Assembly: GCA_036563895.1 (NCBI GenBank)
Contig: DATCLN010000134.1
Span: 1-11,604, forward strand
Source of the DNA: ZCTH02-B3 sp036563895
Lineage (GTDB): Bacteria; Bacillota; Bacilli; Paenibacillales; Paenibacillaceae
DNA: 11,604 bases
Direction: 5' to 3'
Shown piece by piece: positions 1-6,167 of the stretch (positions within the stretch are counted from its first letter, which is position 1; each line of letters starts with the position of its first letter). The notes below the pieces were generated by a model that was not told where the DNA came from, searched no databases, and saw only the letters and a list, made by a program, of their open reading frames with translations. The translations under genes and the position numbers were made by a program.

Positions 1-184
1 GGCTGCCGTCCATCTCCGCCAGATACAGGTCCGCCCCGTCTTTGAAAAACGCCTGGATTTCATCCAGCGAAAAACGTTCCGGCCTCCACATGTCGATGCC
101 CCTTTCCCGGAGCCATTCACCGAGACGCTTCCACAGTTCCAACATATGCGATGCATTATCGGGAACGGCTTTGCGGATGATCAT
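1..184 (-). CDS. GNAT-family N-acetyltransferase, N-terminal part (cut by window edge)
   Basis: The first 61 codons are present and the rest lies outside the window. The reading begins MIIRKAVPDNASHMLELWKR and continues through an acidic helix to DLYLAEMDGS. This is the usual GNAT opening: a first beta strand (IIRKAV), a helix, then a strand leading to an acidic turn. The family transfers an acetyl group from acetyl-CoA to an amine, but the acetyl-CoA binding loop is not in view, so no substrate can be named. The ATG at 184-182 is preceded by an AGGAG (complement of 196-200) about 11 bases upstream. That site lies inside the end of the small ORF at 190-336, whose stop is only 5 bases away, so the two are probably co-translated in one minus-strand operon with the DJ-1-like gene. 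Family assignment is good; function is unknown. Confidence 0.7.
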   Translation of the reverse strand, partial: MIIRKAVPDNASHMLELWKRLGEWLRERGIDMWRPERFSLDEIQAFFKDGADLYLAEMDGS

Positions 185-189
185 GCTTT

Positions 190-336
190 TCACCGCTCCT
201 CACTTTTTCCAGGTTGGTGCACCCCAAAGATATGCGTATTCAAACATCGCCGTCTTCCCCCCCGTGTATCCGAAACCTGCTTCAACACGCGGCCTTCGGT
301 ACGGAACCAGACGGCGTTTCTCCATTGGTCTTCCAC
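190..336 (-). CDS. Small ORF (48 codons), coupled between the DJ-1-like and GNAT genes; possibly frameshifted
   Basis: A GTG at 336-334 is preceded at 7 bases by a strong AAGGAGG (complement of 344-350). That ribosome binding site overlaps the TAA stop of the upstream DJ-1-like gene. The ORF starts (V/M)EDQWRNAVWFRTEGRVLK and ends SEER-TGA five bases before the next GNAT gene, so spacing and signals are those of a translated operon member. I do not recognise the protein. Its second half begins at a run of seven G (complement of 257-263). One more G would give a different tail, ending FEYAYLWGAPTWKK at 200-202. That tail looks more protein-like than the arginine-rich one encoded as written, so the true product may use the other frame. 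No catalytic motif or membrane segment is visible. Confidence 0.4.
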   Translation of the reverse strand: MEDQWRNAVWFRTEGRVLKQVSDTRGGRRRCLNTHIFGVHQPGKSEER

Positions 337-348
337 GGTGGTTCCTCC

Positions 349-936
349 TTATGGATTCACGATCACGATGCCTTCCGCCTGATACGGATAGTCGATCTGC
401 TTTTTGACCTGTTCCGCCGCCACTTTTCCCACAAACAGTTCGGTGAGATAGATGCCCATGTCGATCGACGTCGCCACGCCGCCGCCGGTGATAACGTTGC
501 CGTCCTTGACGATCCGGGTTCTGACCACTTCCCGGCAATACGGTTCCAGCAAGTCGTACGCATTCGGGTGCGTCGTGGCTTTCCGGTCCTTGAGAAAACC
601 CGCCGCCCCCAGCAAAAGCGATCCCGTGCACACGGACACCTTGTACGGCACGTCCCGGGCCGTTCCCAGCCAATCGACAAACGCGGGATCGTCCTTCAGT
701 TTCCGCGTTCCCATTCCTCCGGGGACAAACAGCATGTCGTATCCGGACAAATCGGGAGCCAGCCGGTTCACCTTTACCCGCATGCCCAGCTCATCCGTCA
801 CGTCTTCCGTCAATCCGCAAATGTCCCAGGTCGTCCCCTGCCCGCCGGGAAACAAGTTCAGCCGACAGATCACGTCATAGAATCCGACAAAATCGAGAAA
901 CGTCACGCCGTTGAACAGAACAAAGGCTATTTTCAT
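349..936 (-). CDS. DJ-1/PfpI-family protein (isocyanide hydratase-like class I amidotransferase fold)
   Basis: The protein has 195 residues, normal for a single-domain DJ-1/PfpI member. It opens MKIAFVLFNGVTFLDFVGF with the Asp15 position typical of the isocyanide hydratase-like branch. It carries the nucleophile elbow VSVCTGSLLLGAAGFL with Cys103, followed by KATTHP with His123. The VPGGMG stretch near 71-76 is also characteristic. Family members include isonitrile hydratases, chaperone or glyoxalase-like enzymes and regulator domains. No DNA-binding domain is attached here, so a small-molecule hydrolase or hydratase role is likely, but the substrate is not determined. The ATG at 936-934 is chosen because GGAGG lies 7 bases upstream; the longer upstream reading to 1182 has no start signal. 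Its stop overlaps the ribosome binding site of the small ORF at 190-336, which suggests one operon with that ORF and the GNAT gene. It is the longest intact gene in the left part. Confidence 0.85.
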   Translation of the reverse strand: MKIAFVLFNGVTFLDFVGFYDVICRLNLFPGGQGTTWDICGLTEDVTDELGMRVKVNRLAPDLSGYDMLFVPGGMGTRKLKDDPAFVDWLGTARDVPYKVSVCTGSLLLGAAGFLKDRKATTHPNAYDLLEPYCREVVRTRIVKDGNVITGGGVATSIDMGIYLTELFVGKVAAEQVKKQIDYPYQAEGIVIVNP

Positions 937-953
937 GAGCCTGCCTCCGTGGA

Positions 954-1119
954 TCAATGGTCTTTCGATTTCTCGGCGACGATGAACAAACAATCGCCAT
1001 TGCGGCTGCAATAGTCCGCAATTTTTTCCCCGAAAGCCCCCCGAAGCGATATACAATTCCGGCCGATGCTTTCCGGCGATCAGGCATTTGTAATTGCCGT
1101 TCCCTCCCATCGCTCTCAT
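954..1119 (-). pseudogene. Possible remnant of a short unidentified gene
   Basis: Two readings in different frames look like parts of one protein. From the ATGs at 1119-1117 or 1110-1108 the text runs NGNYKCLIAGKHRPELYIASGGF. If one base is skipped near 1028-1035, between a C6 and a C4 run, it continues as GEKIADYCSRNGDC, then LFIVAEKSKDH, with a TGA at 954-956. The length, 166 bases, is a multiple of three plus one, the same defect as in the neighbouring broken genes. The region just before the DJ-1-like gene has no other explanation. I do not recognise the family, and a chance pairing of frames in so short a stretch is possible, so confidence is low. Confidence 0.25.
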
Positions 1120-1165
1120 CCGTTCAGGGCAAGATGGCCGCCGATAATGACGGCTTCGATCACAG

Positions 1166-1198
1166 AAAAACGAAAGGCGCAATCATGCCGAAGGCGCC
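1166..1198 (-). terminator. Probable Rho-independent terminator after the RidA-like gene
   Basis: On the minus strand, GGCGC and GCGCC arms (complements of 1194-1198 and 1176-1180) enclose a 13-base loop. They are followed by TTTCG and a run of five T (complement of 1166-1170). The hairpin begins 14 bases after the RidA stop at 1212, where a terminator is expected. The stem is short, so strength is uncertain. Confidence 0.45.
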
Positions 1199-1211
1199 CT
1201 TGTCTATTGGT

Positions 1212-1665
1212 TCATGCTTCAACCTCGAAAAGGGAATCCACGATGATCGGCAAATTGTCCCGTACGGAAACGGCGCCGAACACCGAACGCGCATGGCTGC
1301 CGTTTTCGCCGAAGACTTCCAGCATCAGATCGGAAAAACCGTTCAGCACTTTGTGGTTCTTCAAAATCGGGCGTCGCGTTGACGAACCCCTGCACCTTGA
1401 CCACCCGCTTCACCCGATCCAGTGTCCCCAGCGCCTGTTTTACCACGGCCAGCACTTCCAGCCCGGCGCTGCGGGCGAACGCATATCCTTCCTCCGTCGT
1501 GAACTCGCGCCCCAGTTTTCCTTTCGGATGGCCGCCCGGCCCTTTTCCCGAAACAAACAGGAGTCCGTTCACGATGGCCGTGTTGGCATACCGGGCCGCA
1601 GGTTCGCTGGCCTCCGGCAGTACGATGCCGAGCTGCCGCAGTCTTTCTTCCACGCCTCTGTTCAA
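1212..1665 (-). pseudogene. RidA/YjgF-family deaminase, interrupted by one extra base
   Basis: The N-terminal part reads ERLRQLGIVLPEASEPAARY, then LLFVSGKGP and VVKVQGFVNATPDF. This is the long (about 150 residue) RidA subfamily, distinct from the 125-residue YabJ type. RidA proteins hydrolyse reactive enamine/imine intermediates from amino acid metabolism. After NATPDF (about 1362) the open frame turns into an arginine-rich text. Skipping one base restores KNHKVLNGFSDLMLEVFG, then SHARSVFGAVSVRDNLP and a C-terminal FEVEA with TGA at 1212-1214. The restored tail contains the Arg and Glu positions expected near the family active site. The total, 454 bases, is a multiple of three plus one. The start chosen is TTG at 1665-1663, because GGAG (complement of 1672-1675) lies 6 bases upstream. 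A TTG at 1707 would be in frame but has no suitable site. A real pseudogene or a sequencing error are both possible. Confidence 0.75.
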
Positions 1666-1748
1666 CCCAATCTCCACTCCCTTGCCCCGATTGATCCGCA
1701 AGGTCAATGATACGCGGATCGCTCCTGCACTTTCCCAGCGAATGGAAA

Positions 1749-1768
1749 GATATTAGTGTAGATATTAG
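1749..1768 (-). repeat. Tandem CTAATATC half-sites upstream of the RidA-like gene
   Basis: On the minus strand the octamer CTAATATC occurs twice, separated by TACA (complements of 1761-1768 and 1749-1756), giving a 12-base period in an AT-rich stretch. It lies between the methyltransferase terminator and the RidA-like gene, where that gene's promoter must be. It could supply a -10 element (TAATAT) or be a regulator site; I cannot pair it with a convincing -35. Confidence 0.3.
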
Positions 1769-1779
1769 CATGTCTGCAC

Positions 1780-1804
1780 AAAAAAAGGAATACCGTTGTA
1801 TTCC
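1780..1804 (-). terminator. Rho-independent terminator after the methyltransferase gene
   Basis: On the minus strand a perfect 7-base-pair stem, GGAATAC and GTATTCC, closes a four-base AACG loop (complement of 1787-1804). It is followed directly by seven T (complement of 1780-1786). It lies 20 bases after the methyltransferase stop at 1824, and separates that gene from the RidA-like gene. Confidence 0.85.
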
Positions 1805-1823
1805 CCCATTTCCATCTCGCGAT

Positions 1824-2601
1824 TCATCTGCTTTTTGGCAACGGCTTGACAGCCGCCACGCGCAGCCTTCTGTAATCCACGTACCAGACGCCGTCCCTGA
1901 ACAGTTCGTCCCGCGCTTCCGCTTCGATTTTGCAGATGGCTTCTTCCCTTACCGCGGGCGAAAACCCCTCGAAAAACGCGTCCGCAAACCCGTCCAGCCA
2001 CAGACGCAGGCCGTTTTCCCCGTCCTTCATCGGCGTTTGCCTGTCGAAGTGGGCGGCGAACGTCACCCGGAATCCCTGTTTTTCCAGCAACGTGCTGTTT
2101 TGGCCGATGCTCGGGAAATACCACGGATTGCGAACCGAGGCGTCGATGTCGTAATCCCGTTCCAGCACCCGGCTGATCGCGCCGATGACCGCCGCCACGT
2201 TGCCCTGTCCGCCGAACTGGGCCACATAACGGCCTCCCGGTTTCAACACGTTCCAAACGCAGGCGAATGACTTTCTCGGGCCGTCTCATCCAATGCAGGG
2301 CAGCGTTCGAAAAGACGGCGTCCACCGGTTCGTCCAGGACAAACTGCTCGCCGTTTCCCACTAAGAAGGAAATGCCGGGATATTTTGCCCTGGCGGCTTC
2401 AATCATCTGGGCGGACAGGTCCATCCCGATCACCTTCGCGCCCCGCATCGCCATCTCGTGTGCCAGATCTCCCGTGCCGTAGCCCAGGTCCAGGACGGTT
2501 TCGCCGGGCTGCGGGTCGAGCAGATCCACGATGCCTTTGCCCAATTGAGAGACATAATCCAGCTTCGCGTCATAAAGGTCCGCTTTCCAGCGGTTGGACA
2601 T
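1824..2601 (-). pseudogene. Class I SAM-dependent methyltransferase, interrupted by one extra base
   Basis: The N-terminal half starts MSNRWKADLYDAKLDYVSQL and carries the SAM-binding motif I as VLDLGYGTGDL (residues 37-46; Tyr where Cys is usual). Next come the acidic strand end KVIGMDLS and the motif IV-like VDAVFSNAALHWM. After RRPEKVI (about 2265) the frame breaks. Skipping one base gives CVWNVLKPGGRYVAQFG and then a full C-terminal domain ending VKPLPKSR at 1824. Restored length is about 258 residues, typical of trans-aconitate-methyltransferase-like enzymes. The substrate is unknown. The ATG at 2601-2599 has AAGGG about 8 bases upstream; a GTG at 2610 overlaps that site and is less likely. 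The total, 778 bases, is a multiple of three plus one. A strong terminator follows. An ATG at 2249 inside the second frame is not a natural start for this fold. Confidence 0.8.
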
Positions 2602-2789
2602 CCGTATCACCCTTACGGAATTGTTGGTCCCGTTATCCCATGAAGTGCAATAATGGAAAAAAAGAACAAACGGAGCTGTCCCAAAGGCGACTGCGGGGCG
2701 TCCCGTTCGCCCGTTGCCGTTCGCAGTTTCAACCAGATGCGCGCGGTTTTCCTGATGGTCAGCGAAAATGGCGATGTTAGAATTCGCGC

Positions 2790-3234
2790 CTAGAAATAGA
2801 TGACAAACCCCGTCTTCCGGTACCGGTCAAACCCCGTGTTTTCGTAAAACCGCAAGGTTTCTTCCTTTTTGGATCCGCTCATCAGCATGACCTTGTAGCA
2901 TCCCCGCTCCCCGGCCATTTCGATCGCCTTGTTGAGCACCATGCGGCCGAAGCCCCTTTTTCTGTGGCGTTCATCGGTGACGACGTTTTCGATGACGGCG
3001 AACGGGCGGGCGCCGCGGGTCAGGTTTTTGACGATGGCGAGCACGCATGTGGACACGATGGCGCCTTCATGCTCCACGACGATGATGCGCAAGTTCGGAT
3101 CTTGCAGGATGCCTTTCCAGAGGGCATAAAGTTCTTCGTTCCGCTCCAAATCGGGATCGTCCGACTGCAGCTGCCGGTACAGGCGAAGCAGGTCTTCCAG
3201 TTCCTCTTCCCGGATCGCTGCATGGAAGCCTCAA
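2790..3234 (-). pseudogene. GNAT-family N-acetyltransferase, 5' end interrupted by one extra base
   Basis: From 3210 down the frame reads REEELEDLLRLYRQLQSDDP, then LRIIVVEHEGAIVSTCVLAI. The acetyl-CoA pocket follows as IENVVTDERHRKRGFGRMVL (RKRGFGR is the Q/RxxGxG/A loop), and the C-terminus is RFYENTGFDRYRKTGFVIYF, the usual GNAT ending. The frame has no start codon before an in-frame TGA at 3233-3231. If one base is skipped near 3208-3214, it joins a reading that begins with TTG at 3234-3232 (LRLPCSD...), with a G-rich sequence about 7 bases upstream. That gives 147 residues, a normal size for the family, and a first beta strand in the right place. A TTG at 3149 is in frame but would remove the first strand and helix. 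Substrate unknown. Confidence 0.7.
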
Positions 3235-3333
3235 GGATTTGCCCCCGACGGAATACCTGGAGTTGGTGACGGCTGGAGTCATTCAACCCCAGAGAATCGC
3301 AGCATGATGGCGGAAAGACAAGCTTTAATGCGG

Positions 3334-3356
3334 TAGTGTCCAAACTTAGGGGGTCA
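3334..3356. mobile_element. Possible solitary end of an IS3-family insertion sequence
   Basis: Read on the minus strand from 3356, the sequence starts TGACCCCC and contains GACCCCCTAAGTTTGGACA. This resembles the terminal inverted repeats of many IS3-family elements, which begin TG and carry a CCCC...AAAGTTGGACA core. If it is such an end, the element would extend towards lower coordinates. No transposase reading and no second end were seen there, so at most a fragment remains. It lies 48 bases beyond the yhaO stop, at the border between the intact and the frameshifted part of the window. The match is from memory of the family pattern, not from an alignment. Confidence 0.3.
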
Positions 3357-3403
3357 AACCGCTTTTGTCTTTGTTGCCGCCGCCGTCCGCCGATTGCCGT
3401 CCG

Positions 3404-4681
3404 TCAATCCCCGTCTCCGAGGCGCCACAGGGCCGCCTCCGCGCCGCGCAGGATCCACGCCGCGCGTTCCTCGTCGCTCCGGCTCGCCAGCCAGTCCCGC
3501 ACGCGCTGCTGCAGCCGGATATCCTTCAGCGCCTCGTCCAATAGCTCCCGCGCCGCCGACGGATCTTCCGCCGCCCGCATCGCCAGCCGCGCGAGCTCGC
3601 CGGCAAAGCCTTCTTCCCCAAGGGCCGCGCGCAAGTTACGTTCCGGACCGGTGCGGACGGCCAGTTCGCCCGCCCACACCCAGTCGTCCCGCTCCTCCGG
3701 CGGCCCCAGCCATTCGCGCAGCATGTCGAGCCACCCTTCCCGCTCGCCGGGGGCCTGCAGCCGGCCGTGCAAGGGGCCGCGTCCCTCCACGACGATCCGC
3801 AGCACGCACGGCTTCCCTTCCGCCGCGGCCCGGGCGCGTTCCGCCGCTTCCAGCAGGCGCTGCCGCAGATCCTCTTCCCGCTCCGCGCCTTCGATGGTCA
3901 CGGTTTCCTCGCGCCACAGCACGTCCCATGTCTCCACGAACGACGGCTCCACCGCGCCGGACGCCGACACGCGCACCAGGAAGGCTCCCTTTTTCCCGGT
4001 TTCCCTGAAATGTCTTCCCTGGGTGCAACCCGGATAGACGACATGGGGGTACTCATGCAGCACGCGGCCCTCATGCACGTGCCCGAGCGCCCAATAGTCG
4101 AAACCGGCGGCCGCCAGCTCGCTCACCCTGCAGGGGGCGTAGTTGTCGTGCCGCGGATCGCCGTCCGCGTTGGCGTGCAGCACGGCCAGATGGAAGGGCG
4201 CATCCCCCCGCCGGACGAACCCGGCCGCCAGATTGTCCCGCACGGCCGCCTCGCGGTAGGAGATCCCGTAAACAAAAGCGGCCAGCTCACCGTCTCTGCG
4301 GTAAGCCGGCTTGCATTCCACTTCTTTGGACCCGAAAACATGCACCGACGCCGGCCAGTCCAGCCGCGCCTGCCAGCCGCCGAGCGGATCGTGGTTGCCG
4401 TGGACGATGAACGTCTGTACGCCCGCTTCCGCCCACCGCTCCACTTCCCGCCGGAAGCGCAGCTGCGCCCGCAGCGGCCGGTCCGCCGCGTCGTAGAGGT
4501 CGCCCGCCAGCACGACAAAGTCGACTTCCCCGGAAAGGACCGTTTCCGTCAGGCGGCGCAGGGCGGCAAACGTCGACTCCCCGAGCCGCCGCCGGACCGC
4601 CTCCGGCACGCCGGCCAGGCCGCGAAAAGGGCTGTCCAGATGAAGATCCGCCGCATGCAGAAAGCTGAACGGCACCCCCAT
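3404..4681 (-). CDS. yhaO: YhaO-type (SbcD-like) metallophosphoesterase, DNA exonuclease subunit
   Basis: The protein has 425 residues. It carries the full set of calcineurin-like phosphoesterase motifs that bind two metal ions: ADLHLD (Asp12, His14), AGDLYD (Asp61), GNHD (Asn96, His97), LHAN (His169) and GHVHEG (His201, His203). The C-terminal 170 residues are a helical, charged region typical of YhaO and SbcD. In Bacillus, YhaO pairs with the large AAA/SMC-like ATPase YhaN, by analogy with SbcC-SbcD and Rad50-Mre11, to process DNA ends. The ATG at 4681-4679 has GGAGG 8 bases upstream, located inside the last codons of the glycosyltransferase gene, whose stop is only 3 bases away. This means translational coupling. 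The expected yhaN does not follow: after the TGA at 3404 there is 48 bases and then an IS-like end. The reading frame is intact and GC-rich. Confidence 0.9.
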   Translation of the reverse strand: MGVPFSFLHAADLHLDSPFRGLAGVPEAVRRRLGESTFAALRRLTETVLSGEVDFVVLAGDLYDAADRPLRAQLRFRREVERWAEAGVQTFIVHGNHDPLGGWQARLDWPASVHVFGSKEVECKPAYRRDGELAAFVYGISYREAAVRDNLAAGFVRRGDAPFHLAVLHANADGDPRHDNYAPCRVSELAAAGFDYWALGHVHEGRVLHEYPHVVYPGCTQGRHFRETGKKGAFLVRVSASGAVEPSFVETWDVLWREETVTIEGAEREEDLRQRLLEAAERARAAAEGKPCVLRIVVEGRGPLHGRLQAPGEREGWLDMLREWLGPPEERDDWVWAGELAVRTGPERNLRAALGEEGFAGELARLAMRAAEDPSAARELLDEALKDIRLQQRVRDWLASRSDEERAAWILRGAEAALWRLGDGD

Positions 4682-4684
4682 GGT

Positions 4685-5944
4685 TCAGCCCTCCGCCGGC
4701 TTCTCCGCCGTGCCGTTTTTCTCCCGCATCGCCGCCGCCATGACCGCCGGATCGCCTTGCCCGTCCGCCAGCGGTCCCCCCGCCGGGACGTCTTCCTCCT
4801 CCGGCGCCTCCTTCCCGACGCCGAATTCGGCATAGACTTCCTTCAGCTGGCGGATGACGCGGCTTAAGGAATATTCCTGTTTCGCCTTGCTCCAGGCGGC
4901 CTTGGCCAGCCTGCTCCGCAGGGCGGGATCGACAATCAGCCGCTCCAGCGCGTCGGCCAGCGCTTCCGGATCGTCGGGCTCCACGAGCAGTCCGTTCACG
5001 CCGTCCTCGATCTGCTCGGCGATGCCGCCCACCCGGGTGCCGACCAGCGCCAGCATGCAGAGCGCCGCTTCGGCGAACACCGAGCCGAACGCTTCCGCCC
5101 TCGACGGCAGCACGAAGATGTCGAAAAAGGGAATGAGTTCTTCCGGATGCAGCATGTAGCCGTAGAAAATCGTATCGTCGTAAATGCCGTTCCTTTTCGC
5201 CGCTTCCCCCAGCTCCTCGCGGATCGGCCCGTCGCCGATGACGTGCAGCACGAAGGAACGGCCGCGCCGCTTCAGGATCGCGCACGCCTCCAGCAGCACG
5301 TCCAGCCCCTTCGCCGGCACGAGGCGGCATACGGTCACCAGCTGGGGCACCGCGTTTTCGTGCGGCACCGGCCGGAATCTTTTCTCGTCGTATCCGTTGG
5401 GAATGACGCGGATGGCCTCCGGATGCCTGACATGCGAGCCCAGATACTTCGCGAACGAATGCGATACGGTGAGCAGCCGGTCCACGTGCTGCTCAAGCTC
5501 GCCGTAAATGGACGTCAGAAAACGGTGCTCCGGCCCGCCCTCCGGAATCTTGCCGTTCAGGATCAGCTCCCGCTCAAAGCTGGAGTGGACCGTCATCACC
5601 AGCGGCGTGTCCGGGTAGAGCCGCCTCAGGGCCAGCGCCGCGATGGGATGATGGGCGTGGATCAGGTCGTAGGTGCGGCTGAGGCGCATCCGGGCCCACC
5701 AAAGGTAGTCGCGGAACGTCTGGATGTATTTGTCCGTCACGGGATGCCCGGCGAACTCGCGCCAGTCGAACGTGTCGAACACCACATCCTCCCGTCCCTT
5801 GCCGCGGATGCGTTTCGGCAGGTAGAACAGCTCCATGTCCCATCCCAGCTTGCGGAAGCGGTCCGCGATATAGGGCACCATGGAAGACACGCCGCCCGGT
5901 TGTTCGGGCGGAAAGAACAGCGCCTGCAACACGTTCAAAGGCAA
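4685..5944 (-). CDS. GT4-family glycosyltransferase (GT-B fold)
   Basis: The 419-residue protein has a GT-B layout. The N-terminal domain opens ALFFPPEQPGGVSSMVPYI with the acceptor-side GGV loop. DLIHAHHPIAALAL and VMTVHSSFER follow. The linker is RVIPNGYDEKRF (179-190). The C-terminal donor domain has CRLVPAKGLDVLLEA (Arg207, Lys212 bind nucleotide-sugar phosphates), IGDGP, and the EX7E motif as EAFGSVFAE (Glu284, Glu292). Enzymes of this family move a sugar from a nucleotide donor to a lipid, glycan or small-molecule acceptor at the cytoplasmic face of the membrane; donor and acceptor cannot be read here. Residues from about 376 are a low-complexity acidic, Gly/Ala-rich tail. The TTG at 5944-5942 is preceded by a G-rich run; a GTG four codons in is an alternative. 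It is the first gene of an operon with yhaO. Confidence 0.87.
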   Translation of the reverse strand: MPLNVLQALFFPPEQPGGVSSMVPYIADRFRKLGWDMELFYLPKRIRGKGREDVVFDTFDWREFAGHPVTDKYIQTFRDYLWWARMRLSRTYDLIHAHHPIAALALRRLYPDTPLVMTVHSSFERELILNGKIPEGGPEHRFLTSIYGELEQHVDRLLTVSHSFAKYLGSHVRHPEAIRVIPNGYDEKRFRPVPHENAVPQLVTVCRLVPAKGLDVLLEACAILKRRGRSFVLHVIGDGPIREELGEAAKRNGIYDDTIFYGYMLHPEELIPFFDIFVLPSRAEAFGSVFAEAALCMLALVGTRVGGIAEQIEDGVNGLLVEPDDPEALADALERLIVDPALRSRLAKAAWSKAKQEYSLSRVIRQLKEVYAEFGVGKEAPEEEDVPAGGPLADGQGDPAVMAAAMREKNGTAEKPAEG

Positions 5945-5999
5945 CGCCCCCCGTCTGGCCGCCGTCCGTTTGGCCGCGGACGGTCCGCGTTCCTTCCGC

Positions 6000-6029
6000 T
6001 TACCCCCGCGGAAGAAAATATGCTATAGT
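6000..6029 (+). promoter_or_regulatory. Promoter for the diguanylate cyclase gene (extended -10)
   Basis: In an AT-rich island of an otherwise GC-rich region, TGCTATAGT (6021-6029) matches the extended -10 form TGnTATAAT with one mismatch. The -35 position (about 6000-6005, TTACCC) is weak, as is common with an extended -10. Transcription would start near 6036, giving a leader of about 130 bases to the preferred start of the GGDEF gene. Confidence 0.5.
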
Positions 6030-6053
6030 TAGTATTGCCTGCAACGGATGTCC
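6023..6053 (-). promoter_or_regulatory. Possible opposite-facing promoter for the glycosyltransferase-yhaO operon
   Basis: On the minus strand the same AT-rich island offers TTGCAG and, about 16-17 bases on, CATATT/ATATTT. It overlaps the plus-strand promoter, so the two divergent transcripts would compete for RNA polymerase. Matches to consensus are modest (about three and four of six). Confidence 0.25.
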
Positions 6054-6167
6054 GCGGCGCTTTTCTCCCACGCCTTCATTGTATCGGTACGCAGGGGAAA
6101 TCGCAACGCGCGTGCGCCGGGACGGGATGCCGATGCCATCACGATTGCGAAAGCGGTTGATACGCGC

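Noticed and set aside
1361..1771. Alternative minus-strand frame across the RidA-like gene.
   Set aside because: It lacks the RidA motifs seen in the chosen frame upstream of 1362 and is Arg/Gly-rich shadow text.
2672..2700. GAGCTGTCCCAAA resembles the terminal repeats of some insertion sequences.
   Set aside because: Only about a dozen bases match a general pattern, with no partner repeat or transposase nearby.
2653..2793. A 46-residue plus-strand ORF (MEKKNKRSCPKGDCGAS...) whose TAG stop shares a CTAG with the minus-strand GNAT stop.
   Set aside because: The text is fairly protein-like but there is no ribosome binding site or convincing promoter, and I recognise no family. Left out as a gene.
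6048..6167. N-terminal extension of the GGDEF protein from ATG 6048.
   Set aside because: No ribosome binding site, only about 12 bases of leader after the predicted transcription start, and a polar stretch ahead of the first membrane helix. Not excluded.
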